From an uncultured Mycoplasmatota bacterium (GTDB taxonomy: Bacteria > Bacillota_I > Bacilli_A > RF39 > UBA660), in the NCBI GenBank assembly GCA_900549325.1, contig UROI01000022.1, positions 1 to 20,601 of the forward strand: a stretch of 20,601 nucleotides of DNA. Reading direction: 5' to 3'. The notes beneath the pieces were generated by a model. The model saw only the letters and a program-made list of their open reading frames with translations, ran no database searches and was not told where the DNA came from. Of this stretch, positions 14,550 through 20,601 are shown piece after piece. Each line of letters begins with the position of its first letter. Within the stretch, counting starts at the first letter, position 1. The translations under genes were made by a program, and so were the position numbers.

Positions 14550-15316
14550 TCTATATAACTAACAATCAAATACATAAGATAAGAAACTATTAACAAAATA
14601 ACAATACCTGACATAACCAAATTCAAATTAAATACTTGTGAGCCATAAGTAATCAAATAACCAATACCCTCCTTAGATACTAGAAACTCTCCCATTATAA
14701 CGCCAATAAGTGTCATACTAATATTAATCTTAAGACTACTAATTATTGTAGGATAACTACTAGGTAAAATAGCATATCTAAATATTTGCCTTTTCGAGGC
14801 CTTAAAAGACTTTAACAAATTAATTCTATTTTGGTCCGTAGAAATAAAGCCATTATATACTGTAATAATCGTAACAATAACAGATATCAAAAGAGCCATA
14901 ATAATAATAGATTTAATATTAGCACCAAAATAAATAATAATAATTGGACCAATAGCCACCTTAGGTAGACTATTAATAATAGTTAAATAAGGATCAAATA
15001 TTCTATAAAGAAAGTTAGAATACCATAATACAATAGCTACAACTATACCAATCAAAGTACCAATACCAAAACTAATGAGCGTTTCATATACCGTAGTCCA
15101 TATATGATTAAATAGATTACCATCATTATATAATTTAATAATCGTATTAACAATTCTACTAGGAGAAGAACTAATAAAAGTATTAATAACCTCGTATTTA
15201 GCAAGTAATTCCCAAATAACTATAAGGCTTACAATAAGTAGCACCTGCAGAAGATGTACAAGCATACTTGTAACTTTCTTTTTTCTTATAAATCTTTTAT
15301 GTTCATCACTATACAT
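14525..15316 (-). CDS. ABC importer permease, SsuC/TauC type
   Basis: This binding-protein-dependent permease has about six hydrophobic segments and 263 residues from the chosen start. The EAA-type loop is present as SFKASKRQIFRYAILPSSYP (the usual Gly of EAA-x3-G is Ala), with GEFLVSKEGIGYLI after it. I choose the ATG at 15316. It overlaps the ATPase stop by eight bases and has AAGGAT ten bases upstream, whereas the longer frame to 15382 would overlap the ATPase by 74 bases without a ribosome binding site. It forms the membrane channel of the three-gene importer. The substrate is unknown; relatives take up sulfonates, taurine, nitrate or thiamine-precursor pyrimidines. Confidence 0.88.
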   Translation of the reverse strand: MYSDEHKRFIRKKKVTSMLVHLLQVLLIVSLIVIWELLAKYEVINTFISSSPSRIVNTIIKLYNDGNLFNHIWTTVYETLISFGIGTLIGIVVAIVLWYSNFLYRIFDPYLTIINSLPKVAIGPIIIIYFGANIKSIIIMALLISVIVTIITVYNGFISTDQNRINLLKSFKASKRQIFRYAILPSSYPTIISSLKINISMTLIGVIMGEFLVSKEGIGYLITYGSQVFNLNLVMSGIVILLIVSYLMYLIVSYIEKILIKND

Positions 15317-16076
15317 GGAAATCAATATCCTTCCATATCTTATCATAATACTCTTTAAATTCTTCCTGATTTCTATTTCCAATCGGAGTACTCTTATTCT
15401 TCATTTCAATATTATAAATACTCTTAACCTTCGCCGGTCTATTAGATAACACAACCACCCTATCAGCCATTGAAATAGCCTCCGCTACATCATGCGTTAT
15501 CATAATTGTCGTTTTCTTCTCTTTTTTAATAATCTTCCAGACATCATCAGATACAGCAAGTCTTGTTTGATAATCTAAAGCACTAAAAGGTTCGTCAAGA
15601 AGAAGTATATCCGGATTAATAGCCAGAGTTCTAATTAAAGCCACCCTTTGTCTCATACCACCAGATAGATTTCTTGGATATTTATAAGCAAAGTCAGATA
15701 GACCATATGTCTCCAAAAGTTTCTTAACTCTATCAATATTTTCCTTAGTAACTTCTTTCTTAATCTTAACCCCCAGAAGGCAATTATCTAATATATTAAG
15801 CCAAGGAAATAAAGTATCATTCTGAAGCATATATCCCATTCTAAGTTCATCTTTAGAATATAATATCTCACCAGAAGACTTATTTTCAAGTCCACACAAG
15901 ATTGAAAGAAGTGTTGTCTTACCACATCCTGATGGACCTACTATTGCAACAAACTCACCATCCTTAATATTTAAATTTAAATTATCAAGTGCAGATATTT
16001 CACTTTTATTTGTATGATATATCTTTGATAAATTACTTATCTCCAATATATTATCTGAATTCACTGAAGTATTCAT
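15309..16076 (-). CDS. ABC importer ATPase, SsuB/TauB type
   Basis: This 255-residue ATPase has Walker A GPSGCGKTT (47-55), Q-loop Gln85, signature LSGGMRQR (137-144), Walker B ILLLDEP (157-163) and H-loop His195. The QNDTLFPW and LDYQTR stretches are typical of the nitrate/sulfonate/taurine subfamily. The start overlaps the end of the binding-protein gene by 26 bases. No strong ribosome binding site is seen at 16076, so translational coupling is likely. It energises import together with the permease and binding protein. Confidence 0.92.
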   Translation of the reverse strand: MNTSVNSDNILEISNLSKIYHTNKSEISALDNLNLNIKDGEFVAIVGPSGCGKTTLLSILCGLENKSSGEILYSKDELRMGYMLQNDTLFPWLNILDNCLLGVKIKKEVTKENIDRVKKLLETYGLSDFAYKYPRNLSGGMRQRVALIRTLAINPDILLLDEPFSALDYQTRLAVSDDVWKIIKKEKKTTIMITHDVAEAISMADRVVVLSNRPAKVKSIYNIEMKNKSTPIGNRNQEEFKEYYDKIWKDIDFHV

Positions 16077-17058
16077 TGTAAATCAGTTTATCATACGAAA
16101 CATACTCATCAAGTTCTCCAGAAGCCTTCATAATGTCTTGAATATGTTTCCATTCTTCCTCATCAATAGCAATAGTATCTCTCCATGCATCAGACTCTTT
16201 ATATCTCTTTACCATTGTCGTTAAATCGTCAATTGAAGTGTCAGGAAAGAAAGATACAATAGTCTCAGCAACTACTTTAGGTTCGTTTTCCTTAACAAAC
16301 TTTAATCCTTTTTGAATAGCCTTAGAAAATCCTTCGATAAGTTCAGGATTAGCCTTTATAAAACTACTCTTAGCATTATAAGCCGTATAAGGAACAGCAC
16401 CACCATAAGTACCAACATAGGCAACTACATAACCATAGCCTTGCTTTTCTACTGAAGTAGCATTAGGTTCAAATAAAGTAACAAAGTCTCCAGTACCTCC
16501 AATAAATGCTCCCTCCATTGCAGGAAATGCAACTGATGTATCAATACTTAAATCTTTAGTAGGATCAACATTAGCCTCTCTAAGAGCCCATTCAAAAGTC
16601 ATTTCCGGCATACCACCTTTTCTACCACCAATTACTGTTTTACCTTTCAAATCATCTAAAGTAAAATTATCAATCTTTTCTCTAGATACTAAGAATGCTC
16701 CATCTCTCTTTGTTAAAGCGGCAAATACTTGTAGATAATCCTTTTCACCACCATTATACACATAAATAGTGGCTTCGGTACCAGAAAAACCAATTTGGAC
16801 ATCTCCAGATAACACAGCGGCCGTAACAGCATCAGCTCCTGGTGTCAAAGTAAGTTCTACATCAATACCTTCTTCTTCAAAGTATCCTTTATTAATTGCA
16901 GCATATTGCGGAGCATAAAATATACTATGAGCCACTTCTGCTACAGTAACCTTAGTAAGGTCCTCTTTTCCATTATCCTTCTTATTTTGAAATATTCCAA
17001 ATACTATTAAACCAACAACTATAAGAAATAAAATTAAACTAACAATTGTTCTTTTCAT
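16051..17058 (-). CDS. ABC substrate-binding protein, NMT1/SsuA type
   Basis: This 335-residue protein has a membrane helix at residues about 4-24. The SsuA/THI5-like fold follows, with FYAPQYAAINKGYFEEEGID, SGDVQIGFSGTEA, LKGKTVIGGRKGGMPEM and FEPNATSVEKQGYG motifs. It has no lipobox cysteine, so it appears anchored by the uncleaved N-terminal helix rather than by lipid. The ribosome binding site is AGGTTAAAAA-type with GGGAGG. It captures the ligand for the permease/ATPase that follow. No riboswitch is seen upstream, so thiamine precursor, sulfonate or another small anion or pyrimidine cannot be told apart. Confidence 0.88.
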   Translation of the reverse strand: MKRTIVSLILFLIVVGLIVFGIFQNKKDNGKEDLTKVTVAEVAHSIFYAPQYAAINKGYFEEEGIDVELTLTPGADAVTAAVLSGDVQIGFSGTEATIYVYNGGEKDYLQVFAALTKRDGAFLVSREKIDNFTLDDLKGKTVIGGRKGGMPEMTFEWALREANVDPTKDLSIDTSVAFPAMEGAFIGGTGDFVTLFEPNATSVEKQGYGYVVAYVGTYGGAVPYTAYNAKSSFIKANPELIEGFSKAIQKGLKFVKENEPKVVAETIVSFFPDTSIDDLTTMVKRYKESDAWRDTIAIDEEEWKHIQDIMKASGELDEYVSYDKLIYNEYFSEFR

Positions 17059-17147
17059 TTTTTAACCTCCCAGTTTCATATTATTATATTCTTAGTTATA
17101 AAACTTGGTATAATTAAATAACACAAAATATATTATTTTCTTATATT

Positions 17148-17227
17148 CACTTTAAGTCTAGGTCTTAAAGTGTTTATTTGAGCCTAAGTCTCAAATAAAT
17201 ATATCAGCCATATCTATCATATATAAG
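17148..17227 (+). repeat. Double-hairpin intergenic element, copy 2
   Basis: Hairpin 1 is CACTTTAAG (17148-17156) with CTTAAAGTG (17164-17172), loop TCTAGGT. Hairpin 2 is TTTATTTGAG (17173-17182) with CTCAAATAAA (17190-17199), loop CCTAAGT. The tail box TATATAAG is at 17220-17227. This copy lies between two divergent units, so it cannot be the 3' end of a plus-strand gene. The rest of 17059-17322 is AT-rich without a recognisable gene. Confidence 0.75.
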
Positions 17228-17322
17228 CGAAATATATATACCAAATATAAAAATTAATAATTAAATTTAATATAAAGAATATAATATATTAAGTAGTAAA
17301 ATAAGTACCAGTTTACACACAT

Positions 17323-17351
17323 TTGACAAAAATAAAGTTTTATGTTATAAT
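17323..17351 (+). promoter_or_regulatory. Consensus promoter of the large non-coding RNA
   Basis: A perfect TTGACA (17323-17328) and a perfect TATAAT (17346-17351) are exactly 17 bases apart, with an extended -10 TG. This is the strongest promoter in the window, predicting start of transcription near 17358. Confidence 0.9.
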
Positions 17352-17357
17352 CTTACT

Positions 17358-17967
17358 CATCTGATGGCACATTATTCTAGTCAATTAAACTTACTATGAA
17401 GGTGAACCTAAAAGCTCACTAAAGAGCACATCGATGAAACTTCTGGTGTTTGCTTTATACGCCCAGTTTAGGGTGAATGCTGGAAGGTAAGAATTTTGGA
17501 CACTCATAACGGCATATGATTCTGTTCCAATTTTTGTGGAGACCTAACTTTGTGTTAATGCGATTATGTGCATAATACGAACTAGGATTAAACCTACTAT
17601 GTGGGGAAACTTACGAGTAGCGTAGCTTGTCTTGAGTGACTATAGGGAATTATTGATCAGTTATATCTTTCCTAGCTAGAAACATATAATATTGCAATAT
17701 GAAACTATAATTGCAAAAAAGAATTAATAGTAAGAAAGTTGCCCGAGGAAATCTCCTAGAGTGACATCTTATAGGATTACAGTGTGTACTAAGTGGTAAT
17801 CAAGTCATATATCTGGTGACAATATATTAGTTTCTATAAAGGGAAACCGCTAATTTGGTAACGGGTTAGTAGAAACTAGGGAAATCCTACTTGACCTAAG
17901 ACATAAAGTTAACTATAAGAATTGCCATAGTATTAAATCAAAAGGCCTACTCTATTGGCCTTTTTTA
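17358..17967 (+). ncRNA. ole: Large structured RNA, probable OLE RNA
   Basis: About 610 bases lack an open reading frame but are richer in G and C than the surrounding intergenic DNA. They run from a consensus promoter to a clear terminator. Visible structure includes a 9-base stem (17828-17836 with 17870-17878) enclosing a CCG/CGG hairpin, an AGCTC/GAGC stem near 17412, and purine-rich conserved-looking stretches such as GGTGAATGCTGGAAGGTAAG (17472-17491) and GTGGGGAAACTTACGAGTAG (17601-17620). The length equals that of OLE RNA, and the next gene encodes an OapA-like protein, the invariant neighbour of OLE. OLE forms a membrane-bound ribonucleoprotein linked in Halalkalibacterium to cold, alcohol and Mg2+ responses. 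ROOL or another large RNA is the alternative; I could not run a covariance search. Confidence 0.75.
17942..17967 (+). terminator. Terminator of the large RNA
   Basis: AAGGCC (17942-17947) pairs with GGCCTT (17957-17962) and T residues follow. The oapA-like start lies only about 20 bases further, so that gene must depend on read-through. Confidence 0.8.
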
Positions 17968-17987
17968 ATAATCAGAAAGGAAATAAT

Positions 17988-18527
17988 ATGTCAAAAAACA
18001 AAAATAGTAAAATAAAATGGGTATTAACAGTAACATTCTTAGCCTTCTTTATATCATTTATCTTTTCATTTGGTTCTAATACCATAATGCCAAAAGTAAA
18101 TTTATTCGTAGGTATCATAATATTATTATTATTTATAGCTATAGGAATAGTATTTGATATGATTGGAGTAGCAGTTACTTCTACTAATGAAGAACCATTA
18201 CACGCTATGAGTTCTAAAAAGATAAAAGGAGCTAAAAAAGCTGTATCATTCAAAAAGAATGCTGATAAAGTATCTTCCTTTTGTAATGATGTAATTGGAG
18301 ATATATGTGGTATCGTATCAGGTTCTGCCGGTGTTACAATAGCGGCTTCTCTATCAGAAAAATTAAATACTAGTGTATTATATACAGGACTAGTAATTAC
18401 TGCTTTAACCGCAGCCTTAACTATTGGAGGTAAAGCCTTCTGTAAAAGTATTGCTATTAAAAATAGTAATCAAATAGTTCATATGACTGCAAAAGTATTA
18501 TCAATATTTGAAAAGAAGAAAAAATAA
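17988..18527 (+). CDS. oapA: OLE-associated membrane protein OapA-like
   Basis: This 179-residue protein has about four hydrophobic segments (roughly 11-30, 36-60, 105-123, 130-150). Its central loop carries the strongly patterned stretches FDMIGVAVTSTNEEPLHAMS (57-76), GAKKAVS and SSFCNDVIGDICGIVSG (96-112). I recognise this as the OapA family, distantly related to the DUF21/CNNM-CorB membrane domain. OapA binds OLE RNA and holds it at the membrane. The ATG at 17988 has AGAAAGGA upstream; an in-frame TTG at 17955 lies inside the preceding terminator and is not credible. There is no separate promoter. A hairpin with T tract overlaps the stop. Confidence 0.82.
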   Translation: MSKNKNSKIKWVLTVTFLAFFISFIFSFGSNTIMPKVNLFVGIIILLLFIAIGIVFDMIGVAVTSTNEEPLHAMSSKKIKGAKKAVSFKKNADKVSSFCNDVIGDICGIVSGSAGVTIAASLSEKLNTSVLYTGLVITALTAALTIGGKAFCKSIAIKNSNQIVHMTAKVLSIFEKKKK

Positions 18528-18545
18528 ACTTCTTTTTTTATTTTT
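18511..18545 (+). terminator. Weak terminator after oapA
   Basis: AAAAGAAG (18511-18518) pairs with CTTCTTTT (18529-18536) and a T-rich tract follows. It is AT-rich and probably leaky, which would allow expression of the ftsW-type gene downstream. Confidence 0.55.
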
Positions 18546-18572
18546 AGATAATAAAATTAATTAGGTGATACT

Positions 18573-19658
18573 GTGAAAAAATATAGTAAAATACTTTTAA
18601 TAGCAGTAATAATAATAAGTCTATTTGGAACATTAATGATATATTCATCTTCTTATGTATGGGCAGAATATAAATTTAATGATCCATATAAATATTTAAA
18701 ATCACAAAGTATATTCATAATACTAGGATATATAGTTATGTTTATTGTAAGTAAATTTCCTTATCAAAACTATAAAAAATTATCTAATATTATTTTCTTT
18801 ATATGTTTAGGTATGCTAATTCTAGTACTAATTCCAGGTATAGGAACAGTAAGAAACGGTAGTAGAAGTTGGTTTGGTATTGGAGGACTAGGAGTACAAC
18901 CATCAGAATTTACTAAATTAGGATTAATAATATTTACCTCTAAATATTTAGAAAATAATAATAAAAATTTAAAAGATATAAAAAAAGGAGTTCTTCCTAT
19001 ACTAGGAATACTCTTTCTAGTGTTTGCTCTTATTATGTTAGAACCAGACTTTGGTACAGGAGTAGTAATAGTTATGACTATCATAGTATTATTATTTGTA
19101 AGTGGCGTTAAAATGAACTTCTTTATTAAAATAGGAGTATTAGGACTACTAGGAGTAGTAGTATTAGTAATAATAGCTCCATACCGAATGGAAAGAATAG
19201 TATCATTTATTAATCCTTGGTCTGATCCTCTTGGTAGTGGTTTTCAAATAATACAAAGTTTATACGCTATAGGTCCAGGAGGTCTTTTAGGACTTGGATT
19301 TGGTAATTCAGTACAAAAACATTTCTATCTACCAGAACCACAAACAGACTTTATATTTTCAATTATAAGTGAAGAGTTTGGTTTTCTAGGAGTCGTAATT
19401 GTAACCTCACTATTCATAACTATAATCTATTCTGGATTTAAAATAGCCATGAACTGTGAAGATAAATTTGGTAAATATCTAGCTTTTGGTATAACCTTTG
19501 GTTTAGCTTTTCAAACTATGTTAAATCTCATGGTAGTAGTAGGCCTTATCCCTGTAACAGGAGTTACTCTCCCCTTCTTATCCTATGGTGGTAGTAGTCT
19601 TTTAATAAGTTTAACAAGTATGGGTATACTCCTAAATATAAGTAAATATCATAATTAA
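18573..19658 (+). CDS. ftsW: SEDS peptidoglycan glycosyltransferase, FtsW/RodA type
   Basis: This 361-residue, about ten-helix SEDS protein polymerises lipid II into glycan strands together with a class B penicillin-binding protein. Family motifs are MIYSSS (22-27), GSRSWFGIGGLGVQPSEFTK (96-115), EPDFGT (157-162), the PEPQTDFIFSIISEEFGFLG region (254-273, with the key Asp at 259), and the C-terminal GVTLPFLSYGGSSL. The KHFYLPEP and SYGGSSL wording favours FtsW (division) over RodA (elongation), but the two are not safely separable here. The start is GTG at 18573 with TAGGTG upstream. It sits 45 bases after the oapA-like gene and may be co-transcribed with it. Confidence 0.9.
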   Translation: MKKYSKILLIAVIIISLFGTLMIYSSSYVWAEYKFNDPYKYLKSQSIFIILGYIVMFIVSKFPYQNYKKLSNIIFFICLGMLILVLIPGIGTVRNGSRSWFGIGGLGVQPSEFTKLGLIIFTSKYLENNNKNLKDIKKGVLPILGILFLVFALIMLEPDFGTGVVIVMTIIVLLFVSGVKMNFFIKIGVLGLLGVVVLVIIAPYRMERIVSFINPWSDPLGSGFQIIQSLYAIGPGGLLGLGFGNSVQKHFYLPEPQTDFIFSIISEEFGFLGVVIVTSLFITIIYSGFKIAMNCEDKFGKYLAFGITFGLAFQTMLNLMVVVGLIPVTGVTLPFLSYGGSSLLISLTSMGILLNISKYHN

Positions 19659-19660
19659 AT

Positions 19661-19685
19661 ATATAACTCTATGTTATATTTTTTA
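19661..19685 (+). terminator. ftsW terminator
   Basis: ATATAAC (19661-19667) pairs with GTTATAT (19673-19679) and at least five further T follow. The stem is AT-rich. Confidence 0.6.
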
Positions 19686-19692
19686 TTATATT

Positions 19693-19790
19693 CACTATAA
19701 GCCTTATTCTAAGTCTTATTAGTGTTTAATTAAGCCAAGTAAACTTGTCTTAATTAAATGTATCCAAGATACCTATTATATATCTATATA
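19693..19790 (+). repeat. Double-hairpin intergenic element, copy 3
   Basis: Hairpin 1 pairs CACTATAAG (19693-19701) with CTTATTAGTG (19715-19724) with one bulge and a larger loop. Hairpin 2 pairs TTTAATTAAG (19725-19734) with CTTAATTAAA (19749-19758), and its loop closes further by CAAG/CTTG. A TATTATATAT tail follows near 19774. It is the most diverged copy. Confidence 0.65.
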
Positions 19791-19792
19791 TT

Positions 19793-19821
19793 AAAAGAAA
19801 GATATTAGTCATACCTTTCTT
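19793..19821 (-). terminator. Possible terminator of the right-edge surface gene
   Basis: On the minus strand AAGAAAG (19821-19815) pairs with CTTTCTT (19801-19795) and TT then follows. The T tract is short. Confidence 0.45.
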
Positions 19822-19831
19822 AGTTATATTA

Positions 19832-20601
19832 TTATACTGCAAGTTGATATGGATTACTTTCAGAACCATTCCCTGACTTTATTCCTAGTTCAGAACTTAG
19901 AGAAAGGACTGGCACGACCCCATGCGCATAATACGTAGTGCTGTATTCGCTCACAGCGCCGTCCGAATGCACAGACCACACAGCGCTCGAGTAGCTGGAA
20001 TAAGGGGTTAATAACCATCCATAATTGTTTCCATTATTTGTTATAATTGCTTTCATCCAGTTGTTTGAGGTACAAGTACTATCGTTATATTTATCTAATT
20101 GTTTATTAACACACTGATTTAAATCTGCCGCATAACCATAATCGCTTGGATATGCTAAGGCTATTTTTCCTGTCCATGTTGTTGTAGGTCTATTTGAATA
20201 TACTTTTGTTCCTCTTTCATATCCATATATTTGATTTGAATATATTTTGCTTGTATTCCATCCCCCTAGATTATATGTGGTTTCTGCAATCATATTTCTT
20301 GTTTCATCATTTTTTATTCCTGTACTTGTAAGATCACAGTCTACTGTGGCATTATTTTGATCACTATAACATTTGCCTGATGTACTATTGTAATATAAAC
20401 TTTGTCCTAGATTGTTGTCATTAGAGTCTACTGTATAATAATCACTTGGATTTAAAAGTTTCATTAATCTTGCTGTCGTCCAATAATTTTTACCATAATT
20501 ATCTTCTGCTCCTGTACTAGTATTCTTATTGTCCCATGAATATTGACCTATTTGACTACCTCTTATTAGTTTTAATTTACCATCAAATACTCCTATTATT
20601 C
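19832..20601 (-). CDS. Surface protein C-terminal module, 5' end cut by window
   Basis: The frame stays open to the window edge, so the 210 residues from the internal Met at 20464 are not the true start. Upstream codons continue RIIGVFDGKLKLIRGSQIG and match the 536-residue protein at 32-1642. About 257 residues are visible. The body is roughly two-thirds identical to that paralogue (LNPSDYYT, ERGTKVYSNRPTTTWTGKIA, YPSDYGYAADLNQC). It then diverges completely in a GC-rich patch after GWLLTPYS (19924-20010), and is again nearly identical at YYAHGVVPVLSLSSELGIKSG. It is likely exported, with the signal part lying beyond the window. The ligand is unknown. Confidence 0.88.
   Translation of the reverse strand, partial: IIGVFDGKLKLIRGSQIGQYSWDNKNTSTGAEDNYGKNYWTTARLMKLLNPSDYYTVDSNDNNLGQSLYYNSTSGKCYSDQNNATVDCDLTSTGIKNDETRNMIAETTYNLGGWNTSKIYSNQIYGYERGTKVYSNRPTTTWTGKIALAYPSDYGYAADLNQCVNKQLDKYNDSTCTSNNWMKAIITNNGNNYGWLLTPYSSYSSAVWSVHSDGAVSEYSTTYYAHGVVPVLSLSSELGIKSGNGSESNPYQLAV
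19911..20020 (-). other. Second candidate variable repeat (VR-like)
   Basis: Positions 19911-20000 are about 58% GC by hand count, the same as the patch at 111-200. It encodes a different sequence (SSYSSAVWSVHSDGAVSEYS) two residues longer. Shared fixed points are GWLLTPYS, V-W-x-V, a Gly, YYA and GVVPVLSL, as expected of a fold with exposed variable positions. The 43 bases at 19881-19923 equal 81-123. Confidence 0.5.

Noticed and set aside
17059..17147. Riboswitch upstream of the ABC importer (thiamine or other)
   Set aside because: The leader is short and AT-rich with no conserved TPP or SAM riboswitch stretches; the only structure nearby is the double-hairpin repeat further upstream.
17358..17967. 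Group I or group II intron, tmRNA or RNase P RNA
   Set aside because: No intron-encoded protein, no exon interrupted, no alanine-tRNA-like ends, and the length is too great for tmRNA or RNase P. The OapA-like neighbour fits OLE better.

Overview
The window is an AT-rich bacterial chromosome segment. One coding stretch I counted by hand is about 31% GC. The organism is probably a low-GC Bacillota, plausibly one of the small-genome gut Bacilli related to RF39 or Erysipelotrichales. Evidence for this is the AGA/TTA/ATA-rich codon use, strong AGGAGG ribosome binding sites, consensus sigma-A promoters, a single-membrane type Tad pilus locus without secretin, and encoded CCA ends on tRNAs. TGA is used as a stop at 2938 and tryptophans are TGG, so nothing points to the mycoplasma code. 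The lineage call is inference.

Layout. Positions 32-3534 (minus) hold four related surface proteins, each with one N-terminal hydrophobic segment ending in a YAY or YAW motif and a shared beta-rich domain with a Y-x-W-I/L-D signature. The last of them also carries a large C-terminal module. A second, 5'-truncated copy of that module lies at 19832-20601. Positions 3759-4478 are a YebC-family gene. Positions 4554-9094 are a compact Tad (type IVc) pilus operon in the order TadE-like, TadE/G-like, TadZ-like ATPase, TadA, TadB, TadC. It is preceded by a 728-residue cell-surface protein (9173-11359) with cohesin-like and cadherin-like domains. Divergent from it is rpsD with a structured leader (11609-12342), then an isolated dinD-type gene (12689-13543).

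Positions 13849-14285 are five minus-strand tRNA genes (transcribed as Leu, Ser, fMet, Asp, Phe), with a divergent tRNA-Arg at 14427. Positions 14525-17058 are a three-gene SsuABC/NMT1-type ABC importer. Positions 17358-17967 hold a large, non-coding, strongly promoted and terminated RNA. It is followed directly by a small membrane protein that I recognise as the OLE-associated protein OapA, so the RNA is most likely OLE RNA. An ftsW/rodA-type SEDS gene follows.

Three things stand out. (1) A probable OLE RNA-OapA ribonucleoprotein locus sits in what looks like a host-associated low-GC bacterium. (2) The C-terminal modules of the two paralogous surface proteins contain a GC-rich (about 58%), adenine-poor, hypervariable patch next to a 43-base stretch that is identical between the copies. 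This resembles the variable repeats of a diversity-generating retroelement, although no reverse transcriptase or template repeat is in the window. (3) A four-copy intergenic element made of two adjacent perfect or near-perfect hairpins has compensatory stem changes between copies. Together the Tad pilus, the cohesin/cadherin protein and the variable surface proteins look like a locus for adhesion and surface display.
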